Source of the DNA: Owenia fusiformis
Lineage: Eukaryota > Annelida > Polychaeta > Sabellida > Oweniidae
Direction of reading: 5' to 3'
Assembly: GCA_903813345.2 (NCBI GenBank)
Contig: CAIIXF020000009.1
Span: 27,376,740-27,440,739, forward strand
Length of the DNA stretch: 64,000 bases
Shown here: in pieces, positions 36,593 through 49,262 of the stretch
How positions within the stretch are numbered: the first letter of the stretch is position 1
Layout of the letters: the number at the start of each line of letters is the position of its first letter
Position numbers and translations under genes: made by a program
Notes under the pieces: generated by a model
What the model saw: the letters and a program-made list of their open reading frames with translations, nothing else
Told to the model about the DNA's origin: nothing
Database searches by the model: none

Positions 36593-38430
36593 AGACTTGG
36601 TTTTAGGACAGAAAATCCAAAATGGCCAACTTTAAATTTACCCAGAATGCCAAAAAACTAAAGTTTTCGATTTTCATACAAAGAATCATCTCAAATGGAT
36701 CAGCAGAAAAGGCGTAGACAAGACCTTACAGATGAGATTTTAGGATGGAAAATCCAAAGCATCTCTTTACAAAATCATCTCATACAACTCAACTACGGTT
36801 AACGGGGTCTTTATAATGCAGAACAACTGAAATTATATATAAAGCTACTAAAATATTTAATGATGAAAACTCAAAAAACCTTGTTAATATGATACAAAGT
36901 ATAATCGCCTACTCACTTTTCGTAAGACATTCGAAATGGCTGTCATGACTGAGTTAACATGTCCAAAACTTAATCAGATATAAAAGTTAGTTAAAAGTTT
37001 AAAAGTAAATGTGAAGCTTTTTTCTTAAAGTTTGCAGATAATGAATTTAGTATTTAACTTCAAAATGGCTGACAGGAAGTAGGTATCAAATCAAAATTTT
37101 TTTATCACATCTGTATGTATTCAAAAGTAACTTCTGAAAATTTGAAGGTGATATCTGTAGCAGTTTTAGAGAAAACTGTCGGACATACAGATGGACAGAC
37201 AGACATACAATCATACATAGAGACACGCCCGAGCGGAAATTATGGTACCACACTACATGTGTATTATGTATATGTGGTGGGAACATAATATAACTCTCTG
37301 AATAAATCTGAAACAACAAGCACATATTTTTTTATGAACTTTGTTGTTTCCGGATTTATTACAATAACAATGACAATCACATTAATTTATCAGCTGGTGC
37401 CATTATTTTGTTTCTACAAAAAGTCAGCTGCAACCACATTGATTTTAAACAGGAAAAAATTGACCCTTTTAACCAAATTCTTGAACTCTAAAACTGGATG
37501 TCTACCCAGTCCCTGTACTTGGCCACCAATTGTTTTAGATGGGAAGGTGACCTGGGGTCGACATGGAATCCTCAGGGTTTTGAAAAGTTGTAAAGATGTC
37601 ACTAGCAGCATGAGGGCATTTGATTTGGGTTTCACTGAACACAATCGAGATCTACCTCCCCATGATATGATTTTCTTTCAAATTGAATTCTTTCTGATTA
37701 TATATGAATTAATATATAGTGAAAGGTGAGAATTAAAAATGGCTGTCACAGTTTGCATATTTATGATACTAATGAGGTGAATATGGATGATGTTATTCCT
37801 GATAATCAAGGAGATGAAATTGATGACTAAAGTGGTTAAATAAGTGACAATCTAGATTTACAAAATTTAAATTCGGATTATGAGCACGGTAATATGCCCC
37901 ATATGCCACTCATGAATTTTCGAGATTTTGGTTTTAACTTAACATGTCATTTTGACTTTGGACAAAGTAAACATTGAAAATGCTACCACTCTACCTATTA
38001 ATTATAAGGTTTAAGTGAGACAAGAATGTGTAAATCACAATTTGAAAACACAATACATTACACTTTTGGTTTAAAGGTTTAACACACTGAAATAATAGTT
38101 AGTTAGTACCAGGAATTGAATTAAAACATATGAAATATAAGAAAAACATTATATTTAGAAGAGGAAATGGCTATTCACAACAAACATTGAAATACACAAA
38201 ACTGGTACATTCTTACTTTAAACACTACTGTTTATTACTGAGGAATTTAAAAAAATTAAGGAACATTAAAAATCGAATAACTTTTTGAAAGATTTCTTTT
38301 AAGAACACACACTCCAACGGATTACTCCTCAAACCAGAACAACGGCAACGCCAAAGCGTAGCGAATCCCATCGAACAGAAATGGCTGGCATTTTTACAAA
38401 CGAATAGCAAATATCATAAAACAACACACC
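36593..38430. other. Repeat-rich spacer, no gene seen
   Basis: Contains AAAATGGCTGAC / AATGGCCAAC words and, at about 37178-37250, GTCGGACATACAGATGGACAG followed by ACAGACATAC. This tail resembles the (GACG)n tail of the 39.6 kb repeat. The frame at 37334-37729 starts in this sequence and has no recognisable domain. Confidence 0.4.
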
Positions 38431-39660
38431 AGAAAGGCCACCATTTTCAAAATGGTTGCTCACTAGCCAAGTTGTCATCAGAAGAAATAATATGCTTTTA
38501 AGTAGCCACCTCTAAAATTTTTGAAAAATCATACACGTACTTGTAAAATAACACACATAAAAATGGTGGCCATTTTTCGAAATGGCCGACTACTCCCCAA
38601 AGTTTAATTAGACATTGTGCCATGCTTAAAGCATTCACATATCAAATATGAACAAAATCGCTCCACTACTTTTTTGAGTTATAGTAAAATACGTTAAAAT
38701 GGCGGCCATTTTTCAAATTTTTTTTCAAAATGGCCGCCTTCTACCAAAAGTGTCATAGGACAGTGTGCCATGCTTATAGTATTCACATACCAAATATGAA
38801 CAAAATCGCTCCACTACTTTTCTAGTTATAGTAAAATATGTTAAAATGGCGGCCATTTTTCAAATTTTTTTCAAAATGGCCACCTACTACCCAAAGTGTC
38901 ATAGGACAGTGTGCCATGCTTATAGTATTCACATACCAAATATGAACAAAATCGCTCCACTACTTTTCGAGTTATAGCAAAATACGTTAAAATGGCGGCC
39001 ATTTTTCAAAATTTTTTTCAAAATGGCCGCCTTCTACCAAAAGTGTCATAGGACAGTGTGCCATGCTTATAGTATTCACATACCAAATATGAACAAAATC
39101 GCTCCACTACTTTTCGAGTTATAGTAAAATACGTTAAAATGGCGGCCATTTTTTAAAATGGCCGCCTTCTACCAAAAGTGTCTTTAGACAGTGTGCAATG
39201 CTTATAATATTCACATACCAAATATGAACAAAATCGCTCCACTATTTTTTGAGTTACAGCAAAAATCGTAAAATGACGAGTAAAGGCCGCCATTTTTCAA
39301 GATGGCTGCCATGTGCTTCTTTAATATCTACATTTGTAGCATTATTAATGTCCTTTATAATTTTTTTAAATTTAAAACATATTGCTATAACAGTTTTACA
39401 TATTGCACCTAAATTACTGTAAAATCAGCACTAAAATGGCCGCCATTTTGAAATGAGCGGCCATTTTGAAAATCGGCTTTCGAGCAGAACTTCTACCCCC
39501 ATAGGGTATATGTGTACAAAATATGAACAAAATCGGGCCAACGGTATTTGAGTTATTGCCCGCACGGACGGACAGACGGACGGACGGACGGACGTACGTA
39601 CGGACGTACGTACGGACGGACAGACGGAGGCGTTCCCTATATCCCTCCGAACTTCGTTCG
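38431..39660. repeat. Tandem units of about 146 bp (AAAATGGCGGCC type) with GACG microsatellite tail
   Basis: The phrase ATATGAACAAAATCGCTCCA recurs at about 38645, 38792, 38938, 39085 and 39220, with a diverged sixth copy near 39517. Each unit also contains the near-palindrome AAAATGGCGGCCATTTT and a GTGTCATAGGACAGTGTGCC block. The array ends in a (GACG)n/(GTAC)n microsatellite at about 39560-39630, then TTCGTTCGATGGGATAAC. It looks like a dispersed repeat expanded in tandem. Confidence 0.85.
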
Positions 39661-42600
39661 ATGGGATAACAAAGGAAACCCTAATCCCTCACCTGAATCT
39701 AGCAGTATCATAATATAAGAGGCAGCTCATATAAAGGGATTAAGATTTCATCACCCAGAGAATATAACTAGTCTACATTCCAATCTTTGCATGGTCAGGT
39801 GATGCAGAAGTCAATGTGGATGAGGTGAGGGAGATGTGTGAAGTGGAAAGACAGAGATATGTTTTCATCAAAATCAAACATGAAGACTTGCACCAAATGT
39901 TTCCACAATATCGACTTATAGAGAATCAACCTGGTATGAGTTGATCAAACGGATCATCTCGGAACGTCCTTAGATTTGGCACTATATTCTAGCATCTTGA
40001 ATTCTATGACAAGCTTTATTTGGCACCTGCTTGACAACCCATATACATTCACACCCATCAGCAAAAGGCAATATGGCAGTTTTTAAGAACGCCTATGATG
40101 ATAAAAACATGTTTTTTGTTAAAGACAGTATCCTTGAAAATTGAAAAACAATGAGTGAAACTTCTTTTGAAAATAGCCATCACATACATGTTCATGTCAA
40201 AATATGTGATGTGCTATGTCATCCAACAAAATAATACTAAGTTTGTATTAACAAAATAATAAATTCAGATTTTTATCTGTGGATCCCACAATTATGAAGT
40301 CTCCCTTTGATCACTCTATCATTTCAACTCTAACATTGTAATATCCAGATCTCATTAAGACTATAGGTGTAAATATTTTATTACCTGTCTATACTTCAGA
40401 ACCGCAACAGACTGAGGATAACGGAAACTTCCAACTGCCATATCTCATATATTCTGAATTTATCTATACTTCCAGATAGTCACGTAACATTTGATTAACC
40501 ACTCATCATTTTGATACAATTCCAAATCTGTTGTCTGTATAATGTCAGAATTTTAATGCATAAACCAGACTGTTTATGTATATTCCTCTGATACAAGATT
40601 TAGTTACTATGTGCAATTAGTGGTTATATATCATTTATAAGCCGAGAAGTTATTTTATATAATCATTGATAATATGTTGTTTATAGACTGATATAGTATA
40701 TCTGCAGCTAAAGTGCATGTCTACGTTGTATTGGCATCTGTCGATTATTACATTCCAGGAGGAAAGTCTTTCACAAATTCACCAATATACATCAGTCTGG
40801 CATTCTAATTGTCCCAAATAAAATATAGGTACACAAAAGGTACTTTCATCAATGATGGGAACTGATCACATGACTACACTGAACCAATCACAATAGGGTA
40901 TTCCAAGTAACAAATACAAGGACTAATAGGATGAAAAGTAATTCTTAGATGTGTCAGACTTCTATTGATTTTTTACTCATCTTTATTATTGGGCCTTGGT
41001 GCCCTTGTATTTCAGCTCACAAGGGATTCATGCTCAGATTTCTATTACATTAATTACCTTTTTCTGACAGCCTTGAGGTATGCAGATTTTTGTTGTTGAA
41101 AGGAATGATGTAGTTTTCTGTTTTTAGAACAATCAATAGGCAGAGATCAAAAGTCCTATCGCGTTTTAAAGGAAGGGTGTGATCGTAGTGACATTTTTGT
41201 CTAGGAGTACACACTTATTGATGGTAAAAACAGCGTACTGAAGGAGTTTGTCAACAAACAACATTTCTTGGAAATGACTCATTGTGATATTGAGATGAGT
41301 AAAAGATATATTTTAATTGCACTGGATGTATTTAAATTACAGTAAAATGTCTGTAATGTCTCAGTCTCATTTAATCTACAGCAACCGTATGGCGGCTGTA
41401 GCTTCCCGAAATCAAGAGAAATATGCAGCATAAAATAAAATATTCTATCTAAGTCATGCTACATAACATGGCTTATTCAAGGTGTTTTGATTTTTTCATA
41501 CCAAACAAATTCAGTGATCACTGTAAAAATCTGGAGCATTATGAAAATATGATTTTTACTATTGTGCATTGTATCAAACCATCTGCATTATATCTATTTG
41601 ATCGATCATATTCATCTATTGATGAGATTCATTTTTGTGTTATTTCATGATCATGGGAATATGTCTGCAATTATTACCATGGAATGATAGCAATCAATGA
41701 GGACATATTCCCAATGATCATAAAATAATGTCTTTATTACACCGCAATAACAAAAAATGAAAAATCATTATTTGTTATAAAAATTTTGGTACCGCCATAG
41801 TGCCGGTACAATATATCTAAAACTATTGCTTACATTCTTTTTATTAGCAAAATCCTATCAATTAATTCAAACAGACAGATGGACGTACAAAAGGGGATTC
41901 CTTAGGGTTACCATGTTAGCCAAAACTAGGTGTAGTGCTTCTGAATGATAATCAACATGGAAATGCTGTTGCTATTGTCTAAATCATGCCTGGTAACCTT
42001 GACAACATAATTTCAAGCCAAGTAACAAATATGCCTGCAGAATACATAATAACAAGAACCTGTCCTCTGGGGCTTGTATTTTGAGTGAAAGAATTACATA
42101 CTGCTACTAAATATTATTTAACAAAATGCATCCTAAAATTGTAACATTTATTTTAGGCTTAAGAGGGCAGTGGTTGAAATTCTGATTCTAAATAACCCAA
42201 AATGTTCACAATTTATAAAGATCTTTAACCCAGCAAATGAAGTATACCAATTACACAAGCGGTGAAATAATAAGACATGGCATGTTGCTGAAATATAGAA
42301 TAAAATACATTCTCAAATTGCCATTTATTCTAGGATTTATGAGCTGCAATTATGCAATTAAAACCATTTAAGGAAATTAGAAATCAATGATAAAAGTCGA
42401 TCAGGTACTCAATCTTCCAAGCATAGCCTAAAAACTAGTTATCAGTTCTAGATTTTTATTCCAATTTCATCGTTCAACATTCAACATCAATAGTAAAGCA
42501 ACTGTCTTACATAAATATAACAAAAATGCAATAATTTTTTCATGACATCTTTGCTAAATTTTGTTTTTCTGGTTATCCATTATCATAGATCCTAGCCTCC

Positions 42601-43010
42601 CTGTATCTCTTAGCTACAAGTTCTATGAGTCAACTCTTAAAGTAACGAAAACAACTTGAAACACGACTGAATGATTTGTCATCTAAAGGCGTTTTCTCTA
42701 AATCAAAGAATGCATACAAATGAGTGTCTGCTAAATCCGAATGTATTTGCAAAATTCAAAAAATGACTTAATGATCATTTCGTGATACAAGACAACAGCT
42801 ATATAGAATATAGATAAGGGAATTATCAACTAATGGAGATTTATCATCATGGGAATACAAATGAAAACAGAATTCCTCGATAGAACTGACATAAGCTATT
42901 ATATAGACTGAGACGCAGACAACCAAGGGATTTGATGTAATATCCTGTATCCTTCGGGACAAGACGACTTATTTTTGCATCATTCCAAATTGCAAGCTGA
43001 ATGTTAGATT
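39661..43010. other. No gene except the possible exon at 40385-40441
   Basis: AT-rich sequence with short frames only. GACAGATGGACGTAC near 41875 resembles the microsatellite tail of the 38.4-39.6 kb repeat, suggesting another relic. Confidence 0.4.
40385..40441 (-). CDS. Possible alternative PDPK1 first coding exon
   Basis: On the - strand an ATG at 40441 opens 19 codons (MAVGSFRYPQSVAVLKYRQ) ending at a CAG/GTAATA donor in phase 0. That is the phase needed to join the PDPK1 exon at 34321 (which begins SLANPITPP). It lies 5.2 kb upstream of the other candidate first exon, so the two could be alternative promoters. The short open stretch, correct phase and GC content above its surroundings support it. 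It could equally be a chance frame or belong to another transcript. Confidence 0.35.
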
Positions 43011-43029
43011 AATATGTCACCTCACATAC

Positions 43030-43210
43030 ACAGCCAATATAATTCGGCGCCGTCTCGGCATCGAAAAAATTTGGCGCTGTTCCGGCACCGTTTCGACACC
43101 GGAAGTTTTCCACCCCAAAATTTGCTAGTCAGTCCATTTGGTGACGAAACGGCACCGATAATTGGCACCGAAACAGCGGCGAAAATCATATTGCAATTTG
43201 GGGGTGTACC
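43030..43210. repeat. GC-rich degenerate block of CGGCACCG words
   Basis: GGCGCCGTCTCGGCATCG, CCGGCACCGTTTCGACACCG, AACGGCACCGATAATTGGCA and CCGAAACAGCGGCG recur within 180 bp in an otherwise AT-rich area. Open frames on both strands (about 103 and 93 codons) follow from this composition. Confidence 0.5.
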
Positions 43211-43938
43211 CAAAATGTCACGCATATTATGTCGTACCCTTCCAAATACTTGGACAACACTCTTTAAATCAAAATCAGGATTTATCCAATCAATTATCAT
43301 CATATATAATATTTTCAGTATATAATAAGCTTAACGAGAATCAAATCAAATTCCAGCTTTCATAAGACCATGGAAGCTTCATTTGAGATTTTTAAGATCT
43401 TGTCAGCATCAAAACTGTAAAATTACCTGTTGTAATAAGCTTGAGAGTAGTGTTGCCTATGGGAATCCTGAATAATTACATGTCAGTTATTCATCAATTC
43501 ATATTGAAGGACAACACCCAATCAAATATTAAGGCAATGTTAAGATTGGAGAATAAAATGAAAGGTTTTAACCCAAGTTAACTGTGCAAATAATGGCAAT
43601 TCATGAGACATCCAGAACCTCGACGGGCATTGGGATGTGTTGGCATTGGGATGTGTTGTGTTATTTTCAAAGATATAAGTATACTTCGAAAGGATTAAAA
43701 CTGGTATTATTACCACCTTGCAGGGCCTGTTCTAGGGGTTCTAGTACTAGTTGAGAAGGCATTTAAATTGCTATATTGACATGAGCAATATTGTGTCGGG
43801 CGTTAATGACTTTAGTCGGGCAATAATGACATTATCCGCCCGGCTATGTTTCCCGGGAAAAGTGATATCGTTCAGTGCGTAACATTTTCTATTTCAAATT
43901 TGCTATTTCAGCCCTGGTCATACGGTGGTAATAATAGT

Positions 43939-44039
43939 AATAACGTCATTTCTGCGGGCAAAATAGTGAAATATTAGACCTTGGGCCTGCGGCCCTTGGT
44001 CCAATATTTCACTATATTGCCCGCAGAAATGACGTTATT
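43939..44039. mobile_element. 101-bp near-perfect palindrome
   Basis: AATAACGTCATTTCTGCGGG starts the left arm and its complement ends at 44039. The centre is TTGGGCCTGCGGCCCTTGG. Outside the left arm, GTCGGGCAATAATGACATTA words at 43797-43840 are related, suggesting a larger decayed element. Confidence 0.75.
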
Positions 44040-44339
44040 GTACTATCAAACTGAGCACAGCATTTATTCATCTGAACCATTCCGAAAGAATTAGCCTATT
44101 TTAAACATTTTTGTTTGGCAATAATGGACATTTACTTTTGAACTTAATCCGATATATTTCAGATATGTTTGATTTGTTCTAAGAATGTTCATTCGCCATC
44201 TATATTACTGAAAGAAAATGAGAAGCATAAATTAAGAGCCAACTGAATTATGTTCATGTAATTTGTTTGTTACTATAATAAAATTGTAAGGTCACTGTCC
44301 ATAGATCCCAGTGTGAAAACAAAAGGTCAAAGTGAATAC

Positions 44340-44535
44340 TATATTAGTAAGACCTGTATATCCAAACACCTCTCAATTTGGATGCTTCTTTGGTCCCACA
44401 TTTGTTAATATCCCAATACATAGAGTCAATATTTCCATGGTACAAAACCTCAACATATAAACACCTGCCAATTCAAAACCCTTTTGGTTGGTCCAAATGT
44501 TTTTTGGAGATGTTACTTTACATGTACATGGAAGA
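44340..44535. mobile_element. Decayed element with AGTAAGACCTGTATA terminus
   Basis: Starts AGTAAGACCTGTATATCCAA and contains ACCTCTCAATTTGGATGC, TCTTTGGTCCC and ATAAACACCTGCCAATTC. This is the typical wording of the family whose short palindromic form is at 27178. Non-coding. Confidence 0.5.
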
Positions 44536-44895
44536 GGTTAAAAAGGCAAAAATAGATTAATAGAAGCAGAGAAGTTGTCTACAGTTCCAGAATTTTTTCC
44601 AATCATAATTTGAGTCAATACTCTGTCGTCTTTCTAATTATCTTTGATTCATTTTTGTAATAATTTTATTCAATGTTTATTGAGATTATAATCCAATCTT
44701 ATAAATAAAATTACAAGTATAGATATATGTTTTTTAAACAATGACAGGTACTGGAAGAGACACTAGAGTTGTCCCCAAAAGATACTCCAACTCTCAGTAC
44801 CTGGTCTCCGTGTATCCAGATTAGATTTTATTTTCTCTTCCAAGACAACTCTACTATCTGTTCCAGTGCCTTTATATAAGGGTTATGTACTGGGA

Positions 44896-45007
44896 GGTTT
44901 TGGATATAGGGTATATCCTGAGGGATATATTTATATCTCCCTGAGGGACCAAAGGGACCAAGGGAAATGCAAATTTTTCCTGAGGGATATACCCTATATC
45001 CAAAACC
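44896..45007. mobile_element. Foldback palindrome, 23-bp perfect outer stem
   Basis: GGTTTTGGATATAGGGTATA continues to TCC, and the complement closes the element at 45007. Between them are GGGACC words. Confidence 0.7.
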
Positions 45008-45024
45008 GACCATGCAAAACTGGT

Positions 45025-45242
45025 GTATCTCATACTTGAGTGGGTTTGGGTAGATATAACCTTTTCCAACTTTTTCAAATGACAAGATAGGCCTATACTG
45101 AAAAAAAGCAGCGGGATGGATATATTATGTCTGCCTGCATTTGGGCTCGAGCGGGATATATACAATATATCCTGCCCGGTCCTCAGATATGATATATATT
45201 CCCGGATGATATCTACCCCTAACCCACTAAAGTATGAGATAC
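45025..45242. mobile_element. Second foldback, adjacent to the first
   Basis: TGTATCTCATACTTGAGTGG and the following GTTTGGGTAGATAT are complemented by ATATCTACCCCTAACCCACT and AAAGTATGAGATAC at the right end. GGGATATATACAATATATCC lies in the centre. The two foldbacks share GGGATATA words and may be parts of one nested element. Confidence 0.6.
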
Positions 45243-45744
45243 GTACAATTATTGTTTTGTGACCTCTATATTAACTATCAAATCAGCATCACAAGAAACA
45301 ACCAGAACAACTATAGGGTAATTGAATCAGTAAATCATCTGTCACTCACCACAAACTGGCCTTAGGCTGAGGGAAAAGTAGTAGTAAACACAAGATCACG
45401 GGTAGATAACTTGGATTGAAAATTTTTCAAAAATTTGGCATCTGGCTGAAGTTCTTCAAATTACAAGACGGCACAGGCTTATTGCACAAAAAACTAAAAA
45501 ATCTGAAATATACAAATGTCATTCATGTACATTATGAATATACTTATACATATATTATTGCACAATGGTCTCCCAATTTCTTATTTTTGCCGTTCTACTG
45601 ACGAAATGAAGCAGTGAAATGGACTCTAGTTTAAGATGAACATCTCTTCAACATATTCACCAATTTTCAAGGTGAACATTCTTGTAATAAACGAGAAATT
45701 TATGTGCAAAAAATATCAACGCGATTTCCACAGGAAATATATCA

Positions 45745-45782
45745 ATCATAACAGACCGAATATTATATTCGGTCTGTTGGAT
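45745..45782. repeat. Short near-perfect palindrome
   Basis: AACAGACCGAATAT and its complement ATATTCGGTCTGTT are separated by one base or so. Confidence 0.7.
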
Positions 45783-46381
45783 ACATACTAGGGGGTGACT
45801 GACTCTCTGTGCTTGGGTTTTAGCACAGTGGTACTAAATGGTAAATCTCTCCAAAGTCTTCTTGTAAGCATTTTTCAAAGAATATTATTGAAATATAATA
45901 ATGTGTTTACTAAGTACTACTTTTCCCTTAGTCTATGACACTGACTCATGACACTGACATTGTCTGTCAGTCACTCGAAAAAATAAAAAATATCAGAACA
46001 ATTTGATGCTTTTTCAGTGGTTTAATACGAGACTCTGATCGAAAAATGGACATCCATGAGAAGTAAGACCTTGTAGGTTGTCTAAATAAATCACTTAATA
46101 ACTTACCTTTATGTCCTATGCGACTAAATTGTCGTTATATCGAGTTATTTCAAAAAGTTTTTGAAATCCATCAAACCGGAAGTGTTGTCGGGCTACACTA
46201 AACGAGGGTGACGGTCGTTTTTGATAATACCTGTATACCTGTATACCATTTCTTCTGGAAGAAGGAAGAATCCTATATTATCCAGATCTTGTTATATGTA
46301 AGGTCTTACTAAGTGGGAAAAAGGTGGGGTGGGGGTTGTTTTCTTGAAAGCTCACTGGACATGGGTTAAAGGGGCTGTCAT

Positions 46382-49238
46382 CTAGTTGTAGTGGTACTTT
46401 AGGTTATGGAAGTGTTTGTCAATTTGCGCCTTGAACTGGTTGACATTGTCAGCATCTATTGCAGTCTGTGGGAGATTGTTCCAGTCTTTCACAATTCTGT
46501 TTCCGAAAACATTCTTCCTGACATTCAGTCTACTGTATCTTGTATTGAGCTTCTCAGTGTTTCCTCTGGTTCTATGAGCTTCAGATTTTTCAGCAATGTC
46601 AGTGATATTAATCCTGTCAAGACCTTTTATGATTTTGTAGGTTTGGATGAGATCCCCTCGTCTCCTTCTGTACAGGAGTGATGGTAGTTTCAGGTATCTT
46701 AGCCTATCCCCATAATTCATGTCCTTAATTTCTGGTACAAGTTTTGTCGCTCGTCTTTGGACCTTTTCTAGCTTGTCAATATCCATGTTGTGGTGAGGAT
46801 TCCATACGCTGTTTGCGTATTCCAAGTGGGGTCTTACAAGTGATTTGTAGAGAAGAGGGAGGATTGTTTTGTCCAGATGGGAGAAAGTTCTTTTTATTAT
46901 TCCAAGGATGCTATTGGCTTTAGAGACTGATAGGTCAACGTGTTGGTGGAACTTGAGATTATTGTCGATATTGACTCCAAGGTCCTTTTCAGTTTTGGTG
47001 ATATCCAAGATCTGGTCATTCATGGTATATTTATGTTGATCATTTCCATGTCCAAGGTGCATTACTTTGCATTTAGCGGCATTAAAAGGCAACTGCCATT
47101 TATTTGACCACTTAGACATATTATCCAGATCCTTTTGTAGTGTTCTTTTGTCTTCTTCGGTTTTAACTTTGCCGTAAAGTTTTGCATCGTCAGCGTACAT
47201 GAGTATCTCGTTCTTTGTTGCTTCAGGTAAATCGTTGATGAAGGCAGCAAACAGGGTCGGCCCGAGGCAAGTTCCCTGAGGTATACCAGAGGTTACAGGG
47301 GCCCACTCTGATACTTTACCATTTACCGAAACTCTCTGTGCCCTGTTTGTTAGAAAAGACCTCGTCCAGGCTAGTAATTTTCCTGTTATTCCGTAGGATT
47401 GTAGTTTTACCAGTAGTCGCTCGTGAGGCACACTATCGAACGCTTTACTAAAATCAGTATATGGTGTCTATAGGGGTCCCTTCATCAATATCTTGAGTTA
47501 TATTTTCTAAATAGACTAAGAGATTTAGCACTGTCGATCTCTTTGGCACAAAACCAAACTGTTCATCTGTGAGGATATTATTTTTGATGAGGTGTTCCAG
47601 AATTTCATCCCTTACAATTTTCTCCAACATTTTGACAACTATTGATGTGAGGCTTATTGGTCTGTAGTTGCTGGGTTGTTTCTTCCTGTTGGTAACATTC
47701 TTTAAAGTTTTTTCACTTCCTTTTTTGAAAATGGGGGTGATGTTTGCAGTTTTCCAGTCTCTGGGGAGTGAGCTAGTTTGTATAGACTTGTTAAATAAGA
47801 TAAGAAGTGGGATTACCAGTGATTCTGCTGTCTCCTTAAGGGGACGGGGATGAAAACCATCTGGTCCTGGTGATTTTGTAGCAATCAGTTTGTTTAACTG
47901 GCTCATAACCATTTCCTTTGTTATTTTAAGGTCACTAATCTTTTCTTTACTTGGGTGTGGTGGCAATTGTGGTATATTGTACATGTCTTCATTGGTAAAT
48001 ACACTTGAGAATTGGTTATTTAGTGTCTGTGCCTTTTCCAGGTCTGTTTGGGTTTCTGCTCCATCTTCCATCACTAAGTTAGGGATTGTTTCTTGGGTAT
48101 CTAGTTTGGATTTAGAGTACTGCCAGAATTGTTTAGGGTTCTCTTTAACTTCTAAGGCAATTTTCTTTTCATAGTCGTAGCTCAATTTCCGTGTGTAGGC
48201 CCTGAGGTTGTCCCTTGCTTCATGGTATTGTTTTAGGTTTGTGTCTGTCTTAGCTGCTTTGTAGTTTTTCCAATATCTATATTTCTTTTTACTCATTTTT
48301 ATTGCAGTCTTATTAATGTATTTGCTTCTTCGCTTGTCTTTCCTGGGGTACATTTTCGGTATGCATTGATCGATGGCATTTTCGTACACTGTTTTGAAAT
48401 AGGTCCAACTCTCTTCCATAGATTTACTGTTGAGTTGTTCTTCCCATTTGGTTTCATTTATTAATTTGTTCATTTCCTGGTAGTTTCCTTTATCATAGGC
48501 TAGTTTTGCTTTTGATTTTTTATTGCTACCCTTTTGGTTTTTGTAGTTAGTTTTGATTAGCAAACACTCATGGTCACTCAGTCCTAATGCTGGTAGGTGT
48601 TCAAAGAATTCAACTGTATTTTCATGTTTTGTTAAAATCAAATCACATATGCTAGGTGTGGTGGTCCCTCTGGATCTAGTTGGGCTTGTTACATGCTGTA
48701 TCAGGAAGTTGTCGTTTATACAGTCTATGAACTTGTGTGCTGGGTGATTTTTACTATCTGAGGAGGTTATTGTTTCCCAGTTGATATTGGGGTAATTAAA
48801 GTCTCCAACTATAATCAGGTTACTCCAAGTTTTGCATACTTTATTAATTTGGTTATTCAGGTCTTCATTATTTTCTTCAGTCGCGTTTGGAGATCTATAT
48901 ATCGCTCCGACTAGAAGACTATCTTTATTAGATTTCACATTTTTGTTTATCTCGAACCATATGCTTTCACTATGTACATTGATATCAATAATATTTACAT
49001 TATTTACAAGGTAAGTCTTTAGGTACACAACAATCCCTCTAATCTTGTCAGTTTTCTCAGCTTTCCCAAAATTAGATATGGAACTATAGTTGTCCAGTTT
49101 GAAAAACTGTTCCGTTATGACATCATCATAATTCTTAGGTAGTACTTCCACAACAATCATTATATCTGGATCATGTTCTAGGGTTAAAATTTTGAGCTCC
49201 TCTAATTTATTTGTTAATGAGTCGGAATTTGTATACAT
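46382..49238 (-). pseudogene. LINE ORF2: endonuclease and reverse transcriptase, one frameshift
   Basis: ATG at 49238. Endonuclease domain at residues 1-230: catalytic-type Glu31, GAIYRSPN, IIVGDFNYPNINW (Asp146, Asn148), and SDHE at 221-224. Reverse transcriptase: KSPGPDGFHPRPLKE, YRPISLTSIVVKMLEK and DEQFGFVPKRST. The frame breaks near 47454-47458, just before the motif-A segment DFSKAFD, and stops after GTPIDTIY. The second frame continues through SGIPQGTCLGP, YADD, and the thumb-like KDLGVNIDNNLKF, to the stop at 46382. The break is a net loss of two bases or gain of one, and it separates the domain within the polymerase. The copy should not make active RT unless the frameshift is bypassed. 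Confidence 0.9.
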
Positions 49239-49262
49239 AATGTTCAGATGTTCATTTTTGAG

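Noticed and set aside
37334-37729. 131-codon + strand frame
   Set aside because: No domain, no splice support, overlaps an antisense frame of equal quality; composition like surrounding repeats.
43014-43365. Overlapping frames of 67-103 codons on both strands
   Set aside because: They come from a GC-rich block of repeated CGGCACCG words; no splice or domain support.
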